Below are positions 18,232-27,500 of a DNA stretch of 27,500 nucleotides, in pieces. Source of the DNA: Theodoxus fluviatilis (lineage: Eukaryota; Mollusca; Gastropoda; Cycloneritida; Neritidae); the NCBI GenBank assembly GCA_034096865.1, contig JAWQFJ010020575.1, positions 1 to 27,500 on the forward strand, given 5' to 3'. The position numbers were made by a program, and so were the translations under genes. The notes below the pieces were generated by a model that worked only from the letters and a program-made list of their open reading frames with translations, was not told the origin of the DNA and did no database searches. Positions within the stretch are counted from its first letter, which is position 1. Each line of letters begins with the position of its first letter.

Positions 18232-19028
18232 CCCCTTGTCCCACTCTCTGTAGCCACCTTGTCCCACTCTCTTTAGCCACCTTGTCCCACTCTCTTTAGC
18301 CACCTTGTCCCACTCTCTTTAGCCACCTTGTCCCACTCTCTTTAGCCACCTTGTCCCACTCTCTTTAGCCACCTTGTCCCACTCTTTTTAGCCACCTTGT
18401 CCCACTCTCTTTAGCCACCTTGTCCCACTCTCTTTAGCCACCTTGTCCCACTCTCTTTAGCCACCTTGTCCCACTCTCTTTAGCCACCTTGTCCCACTCT
18501 CTGTAGCCTCCTTGTCCCACTCTCTGCTGCCACCTTGTCCCACTATCTGCCGCCACCTTGTCCCACTCTCTTTAGCCACCTTGTCCCACTCTCTGTAGCC
18601 TCCTTGTCCCACTATCTGCCGCCACCTTGTCCCACTCTCTTTAGCCACCTTGTCCCACTCTCTGTAGCCACCTTGTCCCACTCTCTTTAGCCACCTTGTC
18701 CCACTCTCTGTAGCCTCCTTGTCCCACTATCTGCCGCCACCTTGTCCCACTCTCTTTAGCCACCTTGTCCCACTCTCTGTAGCCACCTTGTCCCACTCTC
18801 TTTAGCCACCTTGTCCCACTCTCTGTAGCCACCTTGTCCCACTCTCTTTAGCCACCTTGTCCCACTCTCTTTAGCCACCTTGTCCCACTCTCTGTAGCCA
18901 CCTTGTCCCACTCTCTGCTGCCACCTTGTCCCACTATCTGCCGCTACCTTGTCCCACTCTCTTTAGCCACATTGTCCCACTCTCTGCTGCCACCTTGTCC
19001 CACTCTGTGCAGCTACCTTGTCCCACGC
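18205..19028. repeat. 23-bp satellite, type 1
   Basis: About 35 units of TAGCCACCTTGTCCCACTC plus TCTT or TCTG. Variants with CTGCTGCCACC and CTATCTGCCGCCACC recur in the same order at 18530-18620 and 18720-18740, showing block duplication. The first unit lies inside the preceding open frame. Confidence 0.95.
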
Positions 19029-19690
19029 TCTGTAGCTAATTGTCCCAACGTCTGTAGCTACGTTGTCCCAACGTCTGTAGCTACGTTGTCTCAATGTCAA
19101 CAGCTACTTTGTCCCAACGTTTGTAGCTACGTTGTCCCAACGTTTGTAGCTACGTTGTCCCAACGTCTGTAGCTACGTTGTCCCAACGTCTGTAGCTACG
19201 TTGTCCCAGTGTCTGTAGCTACGTTGTCCCAACGTTTGTAGCTACGTTGTCCCAGCGTCTGTAGCTACGTTGTCCAACGTCAGCAGCTACGTTGTCCCAA
19301 CATCTGTAGCTACGTTGTCCCAACGTTTGTAGCTACGTTGTCCCAACGTCTGTAGCTACGTTGTCCCAACGTCAGCAGCTACGTTGTCCCAGCGTCTGTA
19401 GCTACGTTGTCCCAGCGTCTGTAGCTACGTTGTCCCAACGTCTGTAGCTACGTTGTCCCAGCGTCTGTAGCTACGTTGTCCCAACGTCTATAGCTATGTT
19501 GTCCCGACGTCAGCAGCTACGTTGTCCCAACGTCAGCAGCTACGTTGTCCCAGCGTCTGTAGCTATGCTGTCCCAAGGTCTATAGCTATTCCGTCTCTCA
19601 GTGTGTAGCTACGCTTTCCCTGTATCCGTAGCGACGCTGTCCCTATGTGTGTAGTCATGCTTCCCCGCGCTCTGTAGCTGGACCTGCCCA
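19029..19690. repeat. 23-bp satellite, type 2 (palindromic units)
   Basis: Continues the type 1 array with the same 23-bp period but a changed unit, TAGCTACGTTGTCCCAACG plus TCTG. Each unit now contains ACGTTG-TCC-CAACGT, a hairpin with a 6-bp stem, and the palindrome GTAGCTAC. About 25 units run to 19590, then decayed units (GTAGCTACGCTTTCC, GTAGCGACGCTGTCC) to about 19690. Variants with CAGCAGCTACG and CAGCG occur. Confidence 0.94.
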
Positions 19691-20263
19691 CGTGACCAGC
19701 CTTGGCCCATTGAGGGGGCCAGCTGCTCCTGCCCCCACCGTGCCCTGCAGGCATGTCGGGAAGGCAGGACGCGGAAGCGACAGTAACGCAGGAACACCGT
19801 GACACTACAACACTGTAGCAATGTAACATTGAAACACTTTAATGCTGGAACTCTGCGTCACTGTGTCACTGACGATGAAACGATGTGACTGAACACGGAA
19901 CCCTACAACTGGCAGTGTAACAGTGGAACCCCCTGATTTTCTGACGTTGGAACTTTTCGACATCTTGTCATTTCACTTAACACTGGAACTGTGCAGTTGG
20001 AGTAGTGTGACACCCTGACTGTCACACAGGGACGCTTCGAGAGGATGTCCGCGTGTCACTGGAACTGTGCAGTTGGAGTAGTGTGACACCGTGACTGTCA
20101 CACAGGGATGCCTGGACAGCAGGAAACCGTCACACTCGAGCTGAGATTTTAAAACTGCAACGCTGCGATTTGGTGGCGTGTGACCACTGTGTGACAGTGT
20201 GGCACTGTAACACAACATTGTGGCTGTGACACGGGGACAGCTGAGTGTGACAGAAGGGCCTGC
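19691..20263. other. Unique DNA with a 53-bp direct repeat
   Basis: No gene seen. 19981-20033 and 20057-20109 are near-identical copies (starting CACTGGAACTGTGCAGTTGG) with a 23-bp spacer; the CACCC/CACCG difference is visible. The surrounding DNA is rich in loosely repeated AACACTGGAAC and GTGTGACA motifs, which suggests an old decayed tandem array. Confidence 0.6.
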
Positions 20264-20654
20264 ATGCTGAGGGGGAGGGGGGGGGGGGGGGGGCTGAGCC
20301 TGCGTCTGGGGCCCTGGGGGGTGGGGGGAGGCGTGACGTCACCTGCAGGAAGGGGCAAGTGTGATGTGCAGTGCAGGACTGTTGCTGGGGGAGAGGGCAA
20401 CCCAGACAGCCCCCTAGGGGGAGAGCGCAACCCAGATAGCCCCCCCTGGGAGGACAGAGGAACGCACTGCCCAGGGAGATGGGAGTTCTTTCTGGAACCA
20501 CAGGGAACATCATGAACTGATACTTATAACATGTTCAGTACAGTCGCCTGAGCCAGTCGTGTGTTTGTGTGTGACTGCTGTGACATCCCAGTGGCCACGT
20601 GGAACGGATGCAGCGCAAGGAAAAAGTATTCAGTGTCGAGTTTTGTGTTTGGTG
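20264..20654. other. GC-rich spacer with poly-G run and short duplication
   Basis: A run of about 17 G interrupted once upstream lies at 20270-20293. Two copies of a unit containing GAG(G/C)GCAACCCAGA(C/T)AGCC follow at about 20392 and 20424, with the palindrome CCCCTAGGGG between them. No convincing coding region. Confidence 0.5.
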
Positions 20655-22310
20655 TGGACACTAGTACAGTGTGCTGTCGGGAGTTCTGTGGACACTAGTA
20701 CAGTGTGTTGTTGGCATTTCTGTTCTGTTGACACTAGTACAGTGTGCTGTCGGGAGTTCTGTTCTGTTGACACTAGTACAGTGTGCTGTCGGGAGTTCTG
20801 TTCTGTGGACACTAGTGCAGTGTGCTGTCGGGAGTTCTGTGGACACTAGTACAGTGGGCTGCCGGGAGTTCTGTGGACACTAGTACAGTGTGCTGTCGGG
20901 AGTTCTGTTCTGTGGACACTAGTGCAGTGTGCTGTCGGGAGTTCTGTGGACACTAGTACAGTGTGCTGTCGGGAGTTCTGTTCTGTGGACACTAGTACAG
21001 TGTGCTGTCGGGAGTTCTGTGGACACTAGTACAGTGTGCTGTCGGAAGTTCTGTGGACACTAGTACAGTGTGCTGTCGGGAGTTCTGTGGACACGAGTAC
21101 AGTGTGCTGTCGGGAGTTCTGTTCTGTGGACACTAGTACAGTGTGCTGTCGGGAGTTCTGTGGACACTAGTACAGTGTGCTGTCGGGAGTTCTGTGGACA
21201 CGAGTACAGTGTGCTGTCGGGAGTTCTGTGGACACTAGTACAGTGTGCTGTCGGGAGTTCTGTGGACACTAGTACAGTGTGCTGTCGGGAGTTCTGTGGA
21301 CACTAGTACAGTGTGCTGTCGGGAGTTCTGTGGACACTAGTACAGGGAGCTGTCGGGAGTTCTGTTCTGTGGACACTAGTACAGTGTGCTGTCGGGAGTT
21401 CTGTGGACACTAGTACAGGGAGCTGTCGGGAGTTCTGTGGACACTAGTACAGTGTGCTGTCGGGAGTTCTGTGGACACTAGTACAGTGTGCTGTCGGGAG
21501 TTCTGTGGACACTAGTACAGTGTGCTGTCGGGAGTTCTGTGGACACTAGTACAGTGTGCTGTCGGGAGTTCTGTGGACACTAGTACAGTGTGCTGTCGGG
21601 AGTTCTGTGGACACTAGTACAGTGTGCTGTCTTGAGTTCTGTGGACACTAGTACAGTGTGCTGTCGGAAGTTCTGTGGACACTAGTACAGTGTGCTGTCG
21701 GGAGTTCTGTGGACACTAGTACAGTGTGCTGTCGGGAGTTCTGTGGACACTAGTACAGGGAGCTGTCGGGAATTCTGTGGACACTAGTACAGTGTGCTGT
21801 CGGGAGTTCTGTGGACACTAGTACAGCGTGTTGTCGGGAGTTCTGTGGACACTAGTACAGTGTGCTGTCGGGAGTTCTGTGGACACTAGTACAGTGTGTT
21901 GTCGGGAGTTCTGTGGACACTAGTACAGTGTGCTGTCGGGAGTTCTGTTCTGTGGACACTAGTACAGTGTGCTGTCGGGAGTTCTGTGGACACTAGTACA
22001 GTGTGCTGTCGGGAGTTCTGTGGACACTAGTACAGTGTGCTGTCGGGAGTTCTGTGGACACTAGTACAGTGTGCTGTCGGGAGTTCTGTGGACACGAGTA
22101 CAGTGTGCTGTCGGGAGTTCTGTGGACACGAGTACAGTGTGCTGTCGGGAGTTCTGTGGACACTAGTACAGTGTGCTGTCGGGAGTTCTGTGGACAGTAG
22201 TACAGGGAGCTGTTGCAATTCCTGTTCTGTGGACACCAGTGTGCTATCGGCAGTCCTGTTCTGTGGACACCAGTGTGCTATCGGCAGTCCTGTTCTGTGG
22301 ACACTAGTTT
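20655..22310. repeat. 34-bp satellite, about 45 units
   Basis: Unit GTGGACACTAGTACAGTG then TGCTGTCGGGAGTTCT. A longer form adds GTTCT (39 bp) and appears mostly at the left end, with others near 21360 and 21950. Frequent variants are ACGAGT for ACTAGT and AGGGAGC for AGTGTGC. At 22205-22310 a diverged 36-bp form with CACCAGTGTGCTATCGGCAG closes the array. ORFs across it are frame-cycling by-products. Confidence 0.96.
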
Positions 22311-23377
<1,067 letters not shown>

Positions 23378-23409
23378 CTAGGCCGGCCCACGCTCTGGGC
23401 GTCTGCTCT

Positions 23410-23650
23410 CACGTGACACTCAACTGACACGGATACACCAAACACAGACACCAAGACGAAGAAAATGGACAGACGACCACACAGAGACACCAATAACAGA
23501 CACCAAGACGGAGATGATGGACAGATACCACACAGACACCAAACACAGACACCAAACACAGACACCAAACACAGACACCAAACACAGACACCAAACACAG
23601 ACACCAAACACAGACACCAAACACAGACACCAAGGCGGAGATAATGGACA
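23410..23650. repeat. 13-bp minisatellite CAGACACCAAACA and flanking longer repeat
   Basis: Seven pure copies of CAGACACCAAACA lie at about 23541-23632. On both sides are longer related units containing GACACCAAG(A/G)CGGAGAT-ATGGACAGA, at about 23440, 23505 and 23630. The core array therefore grew inside an older long-unit repeat. Confidence 0.92.
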
Positions 23651-23754
23651 GACACCACACATGTGGGAACATGATGACTCTTTTAGGTGGATGGGGCGAG
23701 TGGGCTGTTTGTCTCAGAACTGTCCCACTGAAGTCACCTGTTGTTGACAACCAT
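23651..23754. other. Short unique spacer
   Basis: About 100 bp with no recognised feature between the 13-bp and the C-rich arrays. Confidence 0.4.
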
Positions 23755-25245
23755 AATTTCCCCAACCCCCATCCTATCCCCCACCCACCCCATCCCCCTA
23801 CCCCATCTTACCCCCCACCCACCCCATTCCCCAACCCTCATCGCACCCTACCCCCAACCTCACCCCCACCCACTTGAACCCCCACCCCATCCCCTAACCC
23901 CCATTCCACCTCACCCCATCCCCCACCCTCATCCCCCAACCCCCATCCTACCCCACCACCCACCCCACCCCCAACCCCCACCCCACCCCACCCCCACCCA
24001 CTCCATCCCCCACCCCATCCCACCCCACACCCACCCACTCCATTCCCCACCCCAACCCCCATCCCACCCCACCCCCACCCACCCCATCCCCTACCCCATT
24101 CCCCAACCCCCATCCCACCCCATCCCCACCCACCCCATCCCCACCCACCCCATCCCCCACCCCATCCACGAACCCCCATCCCATCCCACCGCCACACACT
24201 CCCTCCCCAATCCCCCAACCCCCATCCCATCCCACCCCCACCCACTCCATCCCCCACCCCATCCCCCAACCCCCATCCCACCCAACCCCCACCCACTTCA
24301 TCCCCCATCCCCCATCCCCCAACCCCCATTCCACCCACCCCCACCCCCGTCCCCCATCTCTCACCCCCATCCCCCAACCCCCATCCCACCCCACCCCCAC
24401 CCACTCCATCCCCCATCCCCCAACCCCTATCCCACCCTACCCCCACCCCCACCCACTCCATCCCCCATCCCCCAACTTCCATTCCACCCCTACCCCCCAT
24501 CCCCCATCTCCCACCCCCATCCCCCATCTCCCACCCCCATCCTCCAACCCATCCCTCAACCCCCATCCCATCCCACCCCCACCCATTTCATCCCCATCCC
24601 CCAACCCCCATTCCACCCACCCCCACCCCCCATCCCCCATCTCCCACCCCCCATCCCACCTCATCCCACCCACTCCATCCCATATCCCACAATCCCTGCC
24701 CTACCCCACCCCCACCCCCACCCACTCCATCCCCCATCCCCCAACTCCCATTCCACCTACCCCCACCCCCCATCCCCCATCTCCCACCACCATCCCCCAA
24801 CCCCCATCCCACCCCCACCCACTCCATCCCCGAACCCCCAACCCCCATCCCACCCCACCCTTACCCACCCCATCCCCCAACCCCCACCCAACCCCCACCC
24901 CCATCCCACCCCACCCTCACCCACCATCCCCCAACCCCCATCCCACCCCACCCCCACCCACCCCATCCCCCAACCCCCATCCCACCCCACCCCCACCCAC
25001 TCCATCCCCTACCCCATCCCCCAACCCCTATCTCACCCCACCCCCACCCACTCCATCCCCCATCCCCCAACCCCCATCCCACCCCATCCCCACCCACTCC
25101 CTCCCCCCACCCCCACCCCCCTCCCCCCATCCTTCCCATCCCCCAACCCCCACCCCACCCCATCCCCACCCACTCCATCCCCCAACCCCCCCCCCCATCC
25201 CCCCAACCTCCCCATCCCCCAACCCCCACCCCACCCACCCCTCCT
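23755..25245. repeat. 1.5-kb C-rich, nearly G-free tract
   Basis: The plus strand is mostly CCCCA, CCCAT and CCAACC units with only rare G. Loose higher-order units such as CCCCAACCCCCATCCCACC and CACCCACTCCATCCCCC recur. The minus strand is therefore a long series of GGGG/GGG runs separated by one or two bases, with strong G-quadruplex potential; the plus strand could form i-motif. Pro/His-rich (plus) and Gly/Trp-rich (minus) ORFs are composition artefacts. Confidence 0.95.
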
Positions 25246-25286
25246 TTTTTGTCCTTATGCTATTCTGGGTCCAGTCTTGCCTTCTG

Positions 25287-25291
<5 letters not shown>

Positions 25292-25360
<69 letters not shown>
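25292..25360. repeat. (GA)n microsatellite
   Basis: About 70 bp of pure GA. On the minus strand it is the (CT)n directly downstream of an orphan LINE end, as in the 8-15 kb stack. Confidence 0.97.
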
Positions 25361-25366
<6 letters not shown>

Positions 25367-25412
25367 CAAACGAACGACTTTATTCAAAAGGCCGACTGCC
25401 CATTGACAGAGT
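25361..25412 (-). mobile_element. Orphan LINE 3' end with GTTC tail
   Basis: On the minus strand only the terminal hairpin (outer TCAA/TTGA at 25406-25403 and 25387-25384, inner GGC/GCC), an overlapping AATAAA (complement of 25379-25384) and GTTCGTTTGTTC remain. No coding sequence is attached. It is an extreme 5' truncation of the same type as the orphan at 8344-8410. Confidence 0.65.
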
Positions 25413-25420
25413 GGGAGAGA

Positions 25421-25444
25421 AACACACACACACACGCGTGCGCG

Positions 25445-25518
<74 letters not shown>

Positions 25519-25562
25519 GATTTGATTTGATTTGATTGATTGATTGAGAGAGAGAGAGAGAG
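25421..25562. repeat. Compound microsatellite (CA)n-(GA)n-(TTTGA)n-(GA)n
   Basis: About 60 bp of (CA)n with CGCGTGCGCGCACG interruptions, then (GA)n, then GATTT pentamers passing into GATT tetramers, then (GA)n before the GAACGAAC tail of LINE H. The GATTT block may itself be the relic of another element tail. Confidence 0.93.
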
Positions 25563-26735
25563 AACGAACGAACGAACGAACGAACGAATTTATTGAAAGG
25601 CCACCGGCCCATTTCAAGTGAACAATGTGGTTACATTTCAATTCCCAAGGAAAACAATTAATCCACGTATAAACTGTCATGCTCCGTGGACTCCAGATCT
25701 TCTAGTCTGCGCTTGAACGCTTTGTACAAGTAAATGCTCGTTGATCTTATAATTTTCATTTCTTTACTGGCCAAGAGAAGTTCTAAGAGGTTATCTCTAT
25801 TCACATCTATACAATCAGATATTAAACGTTCTCTCAAGTCCTGTAAGGCAGGACAATGGAGTAAAAAATGTATTTCCGTTTCTTCGTGCTCTCTGCACAG
25901 TGGACAAAGCTCTGGGTTATTCCTTTTCATATATCTGTGTTTGTGGTTAAATAAATCGATAATTCCCATCCTAAATCGTATGTAAGCGTCCCTAAATACT
26001 TTTTTATCGAGATCATATAGATACTGTTCAATTACCCAAGAAGTTTAAAAAAGTCTGTAGAAGGAGTATCTCTCACTATTCCTAACTTGTGCTTCCCATT
26101 CTGTGTAGAATTTGCCGATGAGTTTCTCTCTGATGTTTCTCAGAAACGTTGTCTCATTTGATACCCTCTGATTTAACCATACATCTTCATAGTTGCATTC
26201 GAACAGTAGTCTTCTAACCTTTAAGGCCCAAGAACCTTCGTATACACAGCATCATTTGGTATGTTTTATAGGGTAACCTGCTTTCATCCATTTTTAAGAG
26301 TCTTAACCAGTATCTGATACTGCGTAACTTGGCATTGACCCACAGAGGAAAACGCCCAGTGTCACCATACACCATAGCATTAGGAGTACGTGATGAAACA
26401 TTCAAAAAACTTTTGATGGCGTGTAGGTGTACACTCTCTACAGTCTGACATTCATCCATTCCCCAGATTTCAGCCCCATACAAAAGGATCGGCTGAATCT
26501 GAGAATCGAATAGTCTAAAGAAAACGTCAGGTGTTACTTGACGGATTTTTCTGTGACCTTATCAAAAGCAAAAGGGCAGATTAGCTCTACCGGCCAAATC
26601 ATTTTGAGTTACATTTGAGCACAACTTCGCAGATAGCATGTTAACAAGGCACTTGTATTCACTTTGTACTTCTAGTCGTACCTCACCGAGGTACCATCTT
26701 TCATGTTTAGCTAAATGTCCACCCAGTCTGTAGAC
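25563..26735 (-). mobile_element. LINE copy H, 5'-truncated
   Basis: Minus-strand element from the RT thumb (VYRLGGHLAKHERW) to a complete 3' end. The 3' end has a hairpin 25617-25593 (TTGAA/TTCAA outer and GGCC/GGCC inner stems), AATAAA (complement of 25589-25594), a tail of six GTTC units and (CT)n. Its 5' side is cut by a 21-bp minisatellite. Confidence 0.92.
25658..26735 (-). pseudogene. RT C-terminal region of LINE copy H
   Basis: Minus-strand translation: GGHLAKHERWYLGEVRLEV, TPDVFFRLFDSQIQPILLYG, LHAIKSFLNVSSRTPNAMVY, RYWLRLLKMDESRLPYKTY, VRRLLFECNYEDVWLNQRVS, then RFRMGIIDLFNHKHRYMK. The C-terminal CPLCREHEETEIHFLLHC is an intact C-X2-C-X8-H-X4-C motif. The final 103 codons to the stop at 25658 are open. 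Breaks are a frameshift near 26560, another near 26230, and a TAA in FYRLF-stop-TSW near 26045. It lacks the RT catalytic core. Confidence 0.9.
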
Positions 26736-26950
26736 AGTGTGTCTTGTGTTTGTCACGGTGTGTCCTGTGTTTGTCACAGTGTGTCCTGTGTTAGTCACAG
26801 TGTGTCCTGTGTTTGTCACGGTGTGTCCTGTGTTTGTCACATGGTGTCCTGTGTTAGTCATAGTGTGTCCTGTGTTTGTCACGGTGTGTCCTATGTTTGT
26901 CACAGTGTGTCCTGTGTTTGTCACAGTGTGTCCTGTGTTTGTCACGGTGT
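26736..26950. repeat. 21-bp minisatellite, about 10 units
   Basis: Unit GTGTGTCCTGTGTTTGTCAC plus A or G. On the minus strand one frame reads TNTGHTV seven-residue units, continuous with the RT frame of LINE H. Both strands are open by composition. Confidence 0.95.
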
Positions 26951-27086
26951 GTTATCTGACGCCTGCTGTGTGGCTGCCTCGCCACACTCCTTGTCTGACT
27001 CCTGCCTGCATGTGGGTGACGTCAGCAGTTGACGTCAGAGCGCTGGGGGTGGGCAAGGGGCGTGCTGCTGAGAGCGGCATGGAGGC
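26951..27086. other. Short spacer
   Basis: CpG-containing unique DNA between the 21-bp array and LINE I. It holds two TGACGTCAG motifs at about 27018 and 27034. Confidence 0.4.
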
Positions 27087-27500
27087 CCGCATCCCGCACT
27101 GCCAGTGTGATGAGACTGAGACCGCCGCGCTGAGTGTCCTCGATGGTCTGCTTGTATGCGCAGATGAGAAACGCCTGTCGATGGTGGCGTTATTGGACCT
27201 CAGCGCCGCGTTTGACACGCTGGACCACTCCATACTCCTCAAACGCCTGGAGCTGTCGTTTGGAGTTCACGGTACTGTCCTGGACTGGTTTGCGTCCTAC
27301 GTTCGTGATCGGTCACAGTCCGTCATTGTTGATGGCGTTTTGTCAGCCCCATCTCCATTGATTTTTGGTGTCCCGCAAGGCTCAGTCTTAGGACCAGTTT
27401 TGTCCACTCTGTACTCGCAACCCCTTTCAGATGTGATAGCTAGGCATTAGTGTGATTTTCAGAAATAGGCAGACGACACAGAGTTGTCGAAGAGCTCAGC
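27087..27500 (+). pseudogene. Reverse transcriptase fragment, LINE copy I (CR1/L2-like), cut by window end
   Basis: Plus-strand RT: ETETAALSVLDGLL, VALLDLSAAFDTLDHSILLK (motif A), VLDWFASYVRDRSQSVIVDG, IFGVPQGSVLGPVLSTLYSQ (motif B), then CDFQK and ADDTELSKSS. In-frame stops are TAG at 27448-27450 and TAG at 27466-27468. The second falls exactly where the Tyr or Phe of the YADD/FADD box belongs. Codons are GC-rich compared with LINE F, so this is a distinct family. The downstream part lies outside the window. Confidence 0.88.

Noticed and set aside
20655..22205. CRISPR-like appearance of the 34-bp repeat
   Set aside because: Units are directly contiguous with no unique spacers, no Cas genes, and the window is clearly metazoan.
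23755..25245. Telomere-like TTGGGG motifs on the minus strand
   Set aside because: The units are irregular and not the TTAGGG expected in most animals; the tract is internal and better described as a C-rich minisatellite.
23741..25525. 594-codon Pro/His-rich ORF
   Set aside because: Follows from a nearly G-free strand, where stops (all need T-A or T-G) are rare; it continues into a (GA)n/(CA)n microsatellite.

Overview
This is non-coding, repeat-dominated nuclear DNA of an animal. No operon, RNA gene or confidently intact host gene is visible. Roughly 40 % of the window is tandem repeat, by eye. Most of the rest is dead copies of APE-type non-LTR retrotransposons (LINEs). The LINE types, the many purine/pyrimidine microsatellites and an ORF1-like protein that looks familiar from mollusc repeats suggest a marine invertebrate, perhaps a gastropod; that assignment is inference.

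Layout. 1-1957 is an almost pure pyrimidine tract. 2314-6833 is a series of tandem arrays with periods of about 2, 21, 70, 25, 25 and 28 bp, separated by short unique DNA. 6834-15060 is a minus-strand, head-to-tail stack of LINE pieces. From right to left they are copy E (13293-14819), copy D (11162-13206), an ORF1-only element C (9837-11018), copy B (8421-9663), an orphan 3' end (8344-8410) and copy A (6834-8232). (GA)n microsatellite separates most neighbours. 15150-16569 is a plus-strand LINE (F) of another family with an (AATC)n tail. 16575-17830 is a minus-strand LINE (G) whose reverse transcriptase region has been blown up by a 20-bp minisatellite. 17874-18231 is a weak candidate host exon that runs into a 23-bp satellite (18205-19600). 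20655-25245 holds 34-bp, 9-bp, 13-bp and C-rich arrays. 25292-26735 holds an orphan LINE end and LINE H (minus), then a 21-bp array, then a plus-strand LINE (I) cut by the window end.

The most interesting signals are these. (1) Seven minus-strand element ends share a 3' hairpin. Its inner GGCC stem is conserved, and its outer stem changes sequence from copy to copy while still pairing; (GTTC)n-like and (CT)n repeats follow instead of poly(A). (2) The elements appear to insert into (GA)n DNA, which would explain the stack. (3) Element C carries one uninterrupted 297-codon ORF and no reverse transcriptase, beside RT copies that are all broken. (4) The 20-bp minisatellite in LINE G can be traced to codons of the RT itself.

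The LINE ORFs are all disabled by truncation, frameshift or stop codons. Any present-day activity would depend on intact copies elsewhere in the genome.
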